A DNA stretch of 63,604 bases. Source: Rubrivivax sp. GTDB lineage: Bacteria; Pseudomonadota; Gammaproteobacteria; Burkholderiales; Burkholderiaceae_C. The stretch spans positions 1 through 63,604 of the forward strand of contig JADCGQ010000044.1 of assembly GCA_020248945.1 (NCBI GenBank). The letters run 5' to 3'. Made by a program: the position numbers and the translations under genes. Shown piece by piece: positions 57,164 to 63,604 of the stretch (within the stretch, counting starts at the first letter, position 1; every line of letters begins with the position of its first letter). Under the pieces are notes generated by a model that searched no databases, was not told the origin of the DNA, and was given only the letters and a program-made list of their open reading frames with translations.

Positions 57164-57262
57164 GCCCCCCCCCCGTAGCGCCTGACGGCGCTCCCCCCCA
57201 GGGGGGCGCCCCCGGCGGCCCGGCAAAGCCGGTTCCGCGGCGGCCGCTGGATGTGCTGCGCG
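57164..57262. repeat. Palindrome-rich GC element between livG and livH
   Basis: About 100 bases with a run of eleven C, then the hairpin GGCGCT-CCCCCCC-A-GGGGGG-CGCC (57187-57210), then CCGGC-AAA-GCCGG, then GCGGCGGCCGC. No gene fits here. Composition and fold match the dispersed extragenic palindromes of Burkholderiales. It can form strong RNA hairpins and could reduce livH-M-K-F expression relative to livG. Confidence 0.6.
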
Positions 57263-57276
57263 GGTTCGTCATCATG

Positions 57277-58083
57277 TCAGTGACTCGTTCCGAGGTAGGC
57301 GGAAATGACGTCGGGGTTGGCGCGCACCTCCTGCGGGGTGCCGTCGCCGATCTTCTTGCCGTAGTCGAGCACCACCACGCGGTCGGAGATGTCCATCACC
57401 ACGCCCATGTCGTGCTCGATCAGCACGATGGTGGTGCCGAACTCGTCGTTCACGTCGAGCACGAAGCGGCTCATGTCCTGCTTCTCCTCGACGTTCATGC
57501 CGGCCATGGGTTCATCGAGCAGCAGCACGCGGGGCTCCATGGCCAGCGCACGGCCCAGGTCCACGCGCTTTTGCAGGCCGTAGGGCAGGCGGCCGACGGG
57601 CGTCTTGCGCCAGGCCTGGATCTCGAGGAAGTCGATGATCTTCTCCACCGTCTCGCGGTGCTCGGCTTCTTCCTTCTCGGCCGCGCCCCACCAGGGGTTG
57701 CGGAAGGCCTGCTGCAGCAGGTTGGTCTTCATGCGCAGGTTGCGGCCGCTCATGATGTTGTCGAGCACGCTCATGCCCTTGAACAGCGCCAGGTTCTGGA
57801 AGGTGCGCGCCACGCCCATCTCGGCCACCTGGCGGCTGTTCATGTGGTCGAAGGTCTTGCCTTGGAAGGTGATGCGGCCTTCCTGCGGCGTGTACACGCC
57901 GTTGATGCAGTTGAGCATGCTGCTCTTGCCGGCGCCGTTGGGGCCGATGATGGCGCGCACCTCATGCTCGCGCACGTCGAAGCTGATGTCGGTGAGGGCC
58001 TTCACGCCACCGAAACGCAGGCTGATGTTCTTGACCTCGAGGATGACCTCGCCGATCTTGCGCCCTGTCATCGAGCCTGCCAT
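57277..58083 (-). CDS. livG: ABC transporter ATP-binding protein, LivG type
   Basis: The second ATPase of the importer, 268 residues. Walker A GPNGAGKSSM, signature LPYGLQKRVDLGRALAM (instead of LSGGQ), Walker B RVLLLDEPMAGM. Start MAGSMTGRK: the ATG overlaps the stop of the upstream ligase (TGATG). The basic, extended beta section is usual for LivG. Confidence 0.93.
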   Translation of the reverse strand: MAGSMTGRKIGEVILEVKNISLRFGGVKALTDISFDVREHEVRAIIGPNGAGKSSMLNCINGVYTPQEGRITFQGKTFDHMNSRQVAEMGVARTFQNLALFKGMSVLDNIMSGRNLRMKTNLLQQAFRNPWWGAAEKEEAEHRETVEKIIDFLEIQAWRKTPVGRLPYGLQKRVDLGRALAMEPRVLLLDEPMAGMNVEEKQDMSRFVLDVNDEFGTTIVLIEHDMGVVMDISDRVVVLDYGKKIGDGTPQEVRANPDVISAYLGTSH

Positions 58084-60032
58084 CACGCCGCCTTCCCTGC
58101 CACTGCCGCGAACGTCTTCGCATCCACGATCGGCAGCGTCGCGCTCACGCTGCCCGAGCGGCCGTCTTCGAACTTCACCGCCGTCTCGATGAACTGCTCG
58201 GCCCGGCCGCCATAGAGCGCGTCGACCAGCACCTGGTACTTGTCGCCGATGTAGCCGCGGCGCACCTTGCGCGTGCGCGTGAGCTCGCCGTCGTCGGCGT
58301 CGAGCTCCTTGTGCAGCACGAGGAAGCGGCTCACCTGGCTGCCGGCCAGCATGGCGTCGGCGGCGAGATCGGCGTTGACCTTCTCGACGCAGTCCTTCAC
58401 CAGGGCGAGCACGTCGGTCTTGCCGGCCAGATCGGTGTAGCCGGCATACGGCAGGTTGCGCCGCTCGGCCCAGTTGCCCACGGCCTCGAAGTCGATGTTG
58501 ATGAAGGCGCAGACCTTCTCGCGCCGGTCGCCGAAGGCCACCGCCTCCTTGATGAACGGGAAGAACTTCAGCTTGTTCTCCACGTACTTGGGCGCGAACA
58601 TGGCACCGTCGTTGGCGCCGCCCAGCAGGCGGCCGACGTCCTTGGCGCGGTCGATGATCTTCAGGTGGCCGGTGGCGTCCAGGAAGCCGGCGTCGCCCGT
58701 GTGGTACCAGCCGTCGGCCGTGAGCACCTCTTCGGTGGCCTTGGGGTTCTTGTAGTACTCCTTCAGCAGGCCCGGGCTCTTGACCATGATCTCGCCGCTG
58801 GCCTCGACGCGGATCTGCACGCCGTCGATCGGCACGCCCACGGTGTCGGCCTTCACTTCATGGTCGGGCTGCAGGCACACGAACACGGCCGTTTCGGTGC
58901 TGCCGTAGAGCTGCTTGAGGTTGATGCCGATGGAGCGGTAGAAGGTGAAGAGGTCGGGGCCGATGGCCTCGCCGGCCGTGTAGGCCACGCGCACGCGGGA
59001 AAAGCCCAGCGTGTTGCGCAAGGGGCCGTAGACGAAGTAGTCGCCGAGGCGGTACTTCAGCTGATCGAGCGCGCCGATGGCCTTGCCGTCCATCAGCGCC
59101 GGCCCGACGCGGCGCGCCACGTCCATGCCGCGCTCGAACAGCCAGCGCTTCACGCGGCCGGCGTCTTCCATGCGGATCATCACGCTGGTGAGCAGGCCCT
59201 CGAACACCCGCGGCGGCGCGAAGTAGTACGTGGGGCCGATCTCCTTGAGGTCGATCATCACCGTGGCCGCGCTCTCGGGGCAGTTGACCACGTAGCCGCA
59301 GGCCAGCCACTGTGCGTAGCTGAAGATGTTCTGGCCGATCCAGGCCAGCGGCATGTAGGCCAGCACCTCTTCGCGATCGGTGAGCTTGTCGAAGGACTGG
59401 CCCGCCTTGGCGCGGTCCAGCAGCGTGGCGTGGGTGTGCACCACGCCTTTCGGGTTGCCGGTGGTGCCGCTGGTGAAGAACATCGCGGCCACGTCACCCG
59501 GCTGGCAGCGCGCCACCTCGTCGTCGAACAGGCGCGCGTTGCTGCCGTCGTGCGCCTGGCCGGCGGCCACCAGCGCATCGAGGCTGTCGAGGCCGATTTC
59601 GGCGTAGTTGCGCAGGCCGCGGGCGTCGTCGTACCAGATGTGCGCCAGCAGCGGGCACTGCTCGCGCAGCTCGAGCATCTTGTCGACCTGCTCCTGGTCT
59701 TCGACGACGGCGAAGCGCACCTCGGCGTTGTTGACCGGGAACACGTACTCGGTGGCCGCGGCGTCCTGGTACAGCGGCACCGGGATGCCGCCGAGGCTCT
59801 GCGCTGCCAGCATGGTGGCGTACAGGCGCGGCCGGTTGTCGCCGACGACGACGATGTGGTCGCCGCGCTTCAGGCCCGCATGCGCCAGGCCGCAGGCCAG
59901 GCGCCGCACCAGCACCGCGAGCTCGGCCCACGTCGTGGTCTGCCAGATGCCGTAGACCTTCTCGCGCAGGGCTGGCGCCGAGGGGCGCGCCTTCGCGTGG
60001 TCGAGCATCAGACGGGGGAACGTCGTCGGCAC
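58083..60032 (-). CDS. Long-chain acyl-CoA synthetase-type AMP-binding protein
   Basis: A 649-residue adenylate-forming ligase that activates a carboxylic acid as its CoA thioester. P-loop FFTSGTTGNPKGVVHTH near residue 190 is intact, as is YGSTETAVFV near residue 375 and GWYHTGDAGFLDATGHLKII near residue 455. First gene of the liv-type operon, translationally coupled to livG, divergent from the Crp/Fnr gene. Substrate: fatty or aromatic acid; not decided. Confidence 0.9.
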   Translation of the reverse strand: MPTTFPRLMLDHAKARPSAPALREKVYGIWQTTTWAELAVLVRRLACGLAHAGLKRGDHIVVVGDNRPRLYATMLAAQSLGGIPVPLYQDAAATEYVFPVNNAEVRFAVVEDQEQVDKMLELREQCPLLAHIWYDDARGLRNYAEIGLDSLDALVAAGQAHDGSNARLFDDEVARCQPGDVAAMFFTSGTTGNPKGVVHTHATLLDRAKAGQSFDKLTDREEVLAYMPLAWIGQNIFSYAQWLACGYVVNCPESAATVMIDLKEIGPTYYFAPPRVFEGLLTSVMIRMEDAGRVKRWLFERGMDVARRVGPALMDGKAIGALDQLKYRLGDYFVYGPLRNTLGFSRVRVAYTAGEAIGPDLFTFYRSIGINLKQLYGSTETAVFVCLQPDHEVKADTVGVPIDGVQIRVEASGEIMVKSPGLLKEYYKNPKATEEVLTADGWYHTGDAGFLDATGHLKIIDRAKDVGRLLGGANDGAMFAPKYVENKLKFFPFIKEAVAFGDRREKVCAFINIDFEAVGNWAERRNLPYAGYTDLAGKTDVLALVKDCVEKVNADLAADAMLAGSQVSRFLVLHKELDADDGELTRTRKVRRGYIGDKYQVLVDALYGGRAEQFIETAVKFEDGRSGSVSATLPIVDAKTFAAVAGKAA

Positions 60033-60097
60033 AGTCTTGTCTCCTGGGTTCTCGTTGGACCCTGAGCGCTGATTCTGGGGATCACTTTGACGTCATG

Positions 60098-60115
60098 TTG
60101 TCGTTCCGACGACAA
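60098..60115. promoter_or_regulatory. Inverted repeat, candidate operator for the Crp/Fnr regulator
   Basis: TTGTCGT-TCCG-ACGACAA is a perfect dyad with seven-base arms and a four-base spacer, between the acyl-CoA ligase gene and the divergent Crp/Fnr gene. Arms with a four-base spacer match the geometry of Fnr-type sites (TTGAT-N4-ATCAA). Inferred operator. Confidence 0.65.
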
Positions 60116-60158
60116 TTGCCGGGTTCGCACTGACAGGTGTTTCCCCCGTGACCCGACC

Positions 60159-60893
60159 ATGGCGACGAATGCCCTCCCGTCAGCAAACCATGCCAGCGCG
60201 GTGCGCAGCTCGCAGTCGCGGGCGCCCATGCGCGACGACCTCGCCAGCGTGCCCTGGCTCGGGCTGATCGAGGCCGATCACCAGGCCCGCGTGGTGGCCG
60301 ACCTGCGCGTCATCGACGTGCAGCCGGGCGAGGTGCTGTGCCGTGTCGGCCGCGCCGCCGTGTGGTGGCTGGGCGTGATCGACGGCCTCCTGAAGATGAG
60401 CAACGACAGCACCGACGGCCTGCCGATCACCTTCACCGGCATCACCAGCGGCGGCTGGTTCGGCGAGGGCACGGTGCTGAAGAACGAGGTCTACCGCTAC
60501 AACATCCAGGCCCTGCGGCCCAGCGTGGTGGCGGGCATCCCGACCGACACGTTCTATTGGCTGCTCGGCCGCAGCATCGCCTTCAACCGCTTCGTCATGA
60601 ACCAGCTCAACGAGCGGCTCGGGCAGTTCATCGCCGCGCGCGAGATCGACCGCCTCACGCACCCCGACGAGCGCGTGGCGCGCAACCTGGCGGCGCTGTT
60701 CCACCCGGTGCTGTACCCGGGCGTGGGTGAGCGGCTGCGCATCACGCAGCAGGAGCTCGGTTACCTCGTGGGCCTGAGCCGGCAGCGCGTGAACGAGGCG
60801 CTCACGGCGCTGGATGCCGCCGGCGTGATCCGCGTCGAATACGGCGGCGTGCGCGTGCTCGATCTCGACCGGCTGCGGCGTTACGCCGCCTGA
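60159..60893 (+). CDS. Crp/Fnr-family regulator, probable regulator of the liv/ligase cluster
   Basis: A 244-residue regulator (start MATNALPSANHASA; MRDDLASVPW is a shorter option). The sensor domain (VQPGEVLCRVGRAAVWWLGV, GGWFGEGTVLKNEVYRYN) lacks the standard cAMP phosphate cassette RSA. The C-terminal HTH is TQQELGYLVGLSRQRVNEAL. Divergent from the acyl-CoA ligase operon, with a perfect palindrome between. An acyl-CoA or related ligand is an attractive guess. Its 3-prime end overlaps the next gene by 13 bases, tail to tail. Confidence 0.88.
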   Translation: MATNALPSANHASAVRSSQSRAPMRDDLASVPWLGLIEADHQARVVADLRVIDVQPGEVLCRVGRAAVWWLGVIDGLLKMSNDSTDGLPITFTGITSGGWFGEGTVLKNEVYRYNIQALRPSVVAGIPTDTFYWLLGRSIAFNRFVMNQLNERLGQFIAAREIDRLTHPDERVARNLAALFHPVLYPGVGERLRITQQELGYLVGLSRQRVNEALTALDAAGVIRVEYGGVRVLDLDRLRRYAA

Positions 60894-61726
60894 ACACCGG
60901 CCCGCGCAACGCCCGGCCGGCGCCGCCGCACCAGCCCTGCTGCCAGGCCCGCGGCGGCCAGCAGCGCCGCACTCGAAGGCAGCGGCACGCCGGCTGGTGG
61001 CGTCGGGCCGGCCAGCGCGCCCGCCAGGTGCAGTGCGGGCAGGAAGTCGGTCATGGCGGCGGTGTAGCTCACGCCGATGGGGTAGGTCCAGCCGTTCAGG
61101 CCCCAGTCCCAGACGGCGCAGACGCCGCCCACGTTGGTCTGGCAGTGCACGCGGGCCTGGCCGGCGTCGGGCACCTCGGCGCTCTTCATCCACCGCGCGC
61201 CCGACATCGAGCCGAAGGTCTGGGCGAAGTGGGCGGTGTAGGTCTCGCCGGCCACCATCTCGAGGGCGTCGGTGGCCAGCACGCCGTTCGGCACCGACTG
61301 GCCGGCGTGGAGGCTGGCGAAGAGATCGATCTCGTAGACCTGCATCGTGCCGATGGGCGCGTCGCGGCCATAGAAGCCCCCGCGGGCGACGATCTCGCCG
61401 GCGCTGTTGGTGAGCGTCAGCCCGTCGATGCGCTCGGCGCCCGGCACCGTGTAGGGGGCCAGCATCGGCAGGAAGGCCTTGGCCAGCATGCCGCTGGCCT
61501 CGGCCGTGAAGTCGAAGCTGGCCGAGTAGGCGTTGATCCAGGTGCAGCCGATGGCGCCGTTGCACGAGCCGGAGAGGTCGGCGTACTGCGTCGTGCTGTA
61601 GTCGGCCGTGGCCGCGAAGGGATCGAAGTTGCCGTACAGCGCCCCGGCGCGGGCCGAGGCGGCAAAGAGGGCGGCCGCCGCCATCGAGGCAATGACGAGG
61701 GCCGTGCGCAAGGGCAGTCGGTTCAT
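60881..61726 (-). CDS. Secreted protein with PEP-CTERM-like sorting signal
   Basis: A 281-residue protein with signal peptide (TALVIASMAAAALFAASARA), a beta-rich body with three visible Cys residues early on (GSCNGAIGCTWIN), and a C-terminus VPLPSSAALLAAAGLAAGLV followed by RRRRPG. This is the VPLPSS variant of the PEP-CTERM anchor recognised by exosortase. Start MNRLPLRTAL. Function unknown. Confidence 0.78.
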   Translation of the reverse strand: MNRLPLRTALVIASMAAAALFAASARAGALYGNFDPFAATADYSTTQYADLSGSCNGAIGCTWINAYSASFDFTAEASGMLAKAFLPMLAPYTVPGAERIDGLTLTNSAGEIVARGGFYGRDAPIGTMQVYEIDLFASLHAGQSVPNGVLATDALEMVAGETYTAHFAQTFGSMSGARWMKSAEVPDAGQARVHCQTNVGGVCAVWDWGLNGWTYPIGVSYTAAMTDFLPALHLAGALAGPTPPAGVPLPSSAALLAAAGLAAGLVRRRRPGVARAGVQAA

Positions 61727-61899
61727 GGGCGGTCTCCAGTGGGCTTGCTGGTTACCGCGAGAGCGCCCCGAGCCGTGGCTCACCCGACCCCCTGACCAAG
61801 GGGTCGGATGGCCGCGGCGGCCTTTCGCGCCGTGTGTGCTCGATCTCGAGCGGCCGCGGTGCCGGGCTTGAGGTGCCCAACAGTGTTCTAATGCTGGTT

Positions 61900-63213
61900 A
61901 TGCATACAGCCGCCAAGCCAACAGTCGTTGACCTGTTCGCAGGAGCAGGCGGCATAGCCGAGGGATTCAGGCAAGCGGGGTTCCGCTCAGTGGTAGGCAC
62001 AGACATTGATCCGGATGCTTGCGCTACCTTCGGTCTGAACTTCCCCGACGCGGCGGTTATCCACGGTGATCTCCGAACTCCGTCGGTGAAGGCTGCGTTG
62101 CTAGAGGCGGGAGATGGCGCTGACGTTGTCGTAGGTGGACCCCCATGCCAAGCGTTCTCTCAAGTCCGCAACCACACTCGATTGATCGACGATCCTCGAA
62201 ACTCCCTCTACAAGGAGTTCGTTGACGTTGTGGGTCGCCTACTGCCTGCTGCCTTCTTGATGGAGAACGTGACAGGCATCGACCAGATGGGGTTTCGCGA
62301 GCAGATCGCGGCTGATCTTGAGTTGGATGGTGAGTACAACGTGTTGCCGCAAGTCATTGACGCGGCGGACGTGGGTGTGCCGCAGACCCGACAGCGCCTC
62401 CTGTTCATTGGCGTCAGGCGCGGTCTTGGCATCGCAGCGCCGCGCGTGCCCTACACCGGCGTCACGCGGGCATTGAAGCTCACTCGCGAGCTGCGCCGCG
62501 GAAAGTCGTTCTACCAACTGAGAGCTGATGAAGACATGTTCGCCCCCGGACTCCAGGCGGGGCTGATGGACCCGGAGGACTTAGCCTCCGTGAACGCTTG
62601 GCAAGCCTTGTCCGATTTGCGCGCCTTGGAAGCGGGCAACCGGTCCGACGTTCTGCCCTACGTGGCGTTGGGGCCAGCCGTTTCTGCCTACCAAAGACTG
62701 ATGCGGGACGGCAATGGAGACGAGTTGCACAACGTCCAGACGCCGAGGGTTCGCGCGGACACGGCCATTCGGCTGCGTGCGATTCCGCCTGGCGGAAATC
62801 ACCGTGACCTGCCGTGTGAGTTGATGCAACGAAACCTCACTGGAGAAAAGTGGGGGCCGGAGAATGGCAGTGGGCTGCTGTCCAGAAAGCACTTCTACGC
62901 CTACCGCCGTCTGCACCCCGATATCTGGTCTTGGACCTTGAACACGAAAGCAGACTCGGTCTATCACTTCGATTCGATTCGCTCGCTGTCGGTTCGCGAG
63001 TTCGCGCGTCTTCACTCGTTCCCTGATCGGTTTGTTTTCACCACCGACGCCCGCAGCGGCGAGTTGCTCGGGCGGCATTCCGGCGGGGCTGCGCACTCAC
63101 GATACCGCCAAGTGGGCAATGCAGTGCCTCCTCTGCTGGCCAAGGCCTGTGCCGCGGCAATCCACAAGGCAGTCTTTCAGCAACCCGTGTGGCTGGCGTC
63201 AGTAGCGGTCTGA
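61900..63213 (+). CDS. DNA (cytosine-5) methyltransferase
   Basis: A 437-residue C5-cytosine methyltransferase. Motif I VVDLFAGAGGIAEGF, motif IV GGPPCQAFSQ with catalytic Cys83, motif VI MENVTG, motif VIII QTRQRLLFIG, and motif X YRQVGNAVPPLLAKA are all present; the target-recognition region lies at about 200-360. It looks active; the recognised sequence cannot be read. An earlier ATG (61891) gives three extra residues. TCTAAT at 61887-61892 could be a -10 box, which would make the message leaderless at 61900. Base and codon use are more AT-rich than the rest of the window, indicating acquisition. Confidence 0.92.
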   Translation: MHTAAKPTVVDLFAGAGGIAEGFRQAGFRSVVGTDIDPDACATFGLNFPDAAVIHGDLRTPSVKAALLEAGDGADVVVGGPPCQAFSQVRNHTRLIDDPRNSLYKEFVDVVGRLLPAAFLMENVTGIDQMGFREQIAADLELDGEYNVLPQVIDAADVGVPQTRQRLLFIGVRRGLGIAAPRVPYTGVTRALKLTRELRRGKSFYQLRADEDMFAPGLQAGLMDPEDLASVNAWQALSDLRALEAGNRSDVLPYVALGPAVSAYQRLMRDGNGDELHNVQTPRVRADTAIRLRAIPPGGNHRDLPCELMQRNLTGEKWGPENGSGLLSRKHFYAYRRLHPDIWSWTLNTKADSVYHFDSIRSLSVREFARLHSFPDRFVFTTDARSGELLGRHSGGAAHSRYRQVGNAVPPLLAKACAAAIHKAVFQQPVWLASVAV

Positions 63214-63220
63214 TCGCACG

Positions 63221-63520
63221 ATGACCAAAGGACCAAAGCTTCTGAAGCAGGCGAAGGTGGATGCACCGAGCGCACCATTTGGCGCAAAGAATAGGCAGCG
63301 GTTGATCGCCGAGTTTCTGGCGGACTCGACCGACCCGGCTTGGCTCCGCATCTACCGCCTTTTGCTCTGGGCCGACAAGACAACCGGATTGGCGCATTGC
63401 TACGAAAGTGACAAGTGTCAGCCCGGCAAGCCTTGGCATCCACGTTCGCTGCGGTTCCATGACTGGTTGGCCACCCAATCCACCGAACTTAAGCGAAGCA
63501 CGCTAGAATTGACCGCGTAA
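63221..63520 (+). CDS. Hypothetical protein next to the methyltransferase
   Basis: A 99-residue soluble protein: MTKGPKLLKQAKVDAPSAPF, then LRIYRLLLWADKTTGLAHCY, then WHPRSLRFHDWLATQS. It starts seven bases after the methyltransferase stop and shares its lower GC. I do not recognise it. The position suggests a component of a restriction-modification or related system, for example an accessory or truncated endonuclease; no catalytic PD-(D/E)XK pattern is clear. Confidence 0.72.
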   Translation: MTKGPKLLKQAKVDAPSAPFGAKNRQRLIAEFLADSTDPAWLRIYRLLLWADKTTGLAHCYESDKCQPGKPWHPRSLRFHDWLATQSTELKRSTLELTA

Positions 63521-63604
63521 GTTATTGAATTAATTGAAGTTTTCGCTTGACGGAGTGACCGAGATGGAAAAGCAAATACTGTGAATTCATCCAGCATCTC
63601 ATGC
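63521..63604. other. AT-rich window end, no supported gene
   Basis: The last 120 bases (63485-63604 approximately) have 51 G or C of 120, far below the rest. ATG at 63564 opens a frame of only six codons (MEKQIL, then TGA), preceded by GGAG and GAG. A GTG at 63581 begins another frame that runs off the edge. Either could be the start of the next gene or a leader peptide; not decidable. Confidence 0.35.

Overview
The window reads as a chromosomal segment of a very GC-rich betaproteobacterium of the order Burkholderiales. Three things point there: the housekeeping block rplM-rpsI-(DUF6776-type protein)-bactofilin-erpA-anmK-M23 peptidase-tyrS; two proteins with PEP-CTERM type C-termini; and the mix of Bug-type binding proteins with aromatic-acid genes. 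Placement near the Rubrivivax/Ideonella/Piscinibacter group is an inference from gene content only. Coding density is very high and no gene-free stretch exceeds 300 bases. I saw no rRNA, tRNA, CRISPR array or insertion sequence.

Layout. (1) 1-7659, minus strand: an operon for the protocatechuate 4,5-cleavage pathway (ligJ, ligK, ligI, ligA, ligB, ligC), with pobA (4-hydroxybenzoate to protocatechuate), a DUF1932-type dehydrogenase and a periplasmic-binding-fold protein without an export signal. A LysR gene (7748) is divergent. (2) 7748-15132, plus strand: LysR, a DAO-type FAD oxidoreductase, a two-gene molybdenum hydroxylase (IorA/IorB type), then soxX-soxY-soxZ-soxA without soxB or soxCD, and a DUF1415 gene. 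(3) 15133-31884: argO/argP, a ketopantoate reductase-like gene, a Popeye-like membrane cNMP-binding protein next to a Crp/Fnr regulator, a hydrolase, a pyrophosphate-type phosphofructokinase, envelope proteins, a chemotaxis receptor, an MFS carrier, and a radical SAM gene overlapping a SUV3-like helicase. (4) 31922-37074: a SUI1/YciH gene and a terephthalate dioxygenase cluster: IclR regulator, divergent from tphC-tphA2-tphA3-tphA1. The dehydrogenase tphB, expected in this cluster, is missing. (5) 37046-45737: the housekeeping block, ending in a CDF transporter and dtd. (6) 45863-50833: a giant PEP-CTERM protein, an unknown small gene and an orphan Bug protein. (7) 50949-60893, mostly minus strand: a branched-chain-type ABC importer (LivG-H-M-K-F) bracketed by two acyl-CoA-ligase-type genes, with a divergent Crp/Fnr regulator. 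(8) 61900-63604: a cytosine-5 DNA methyltransferase and a small unknown gene of clearly lower GC, cut by the window edge.

How it fits together. Terephthalate would be bound by TphC, dihydroxylated by TphA1A2A3 and, after a dehydrogenase not present here, become protocatechuate. 4-Hydroxybenzoate reaches the same intermediate through PobA. The lig operon then opens the ring at 4,5 and carries the product to pyruvate and oxaloacetate. No 4-oxalomesaconate tautomerase (LigU/PmdU/GalD type) is visible. Strong inverted repeats lie in three divergent promoter regions (7712, 33134, 60098) and are the best candidate operators.
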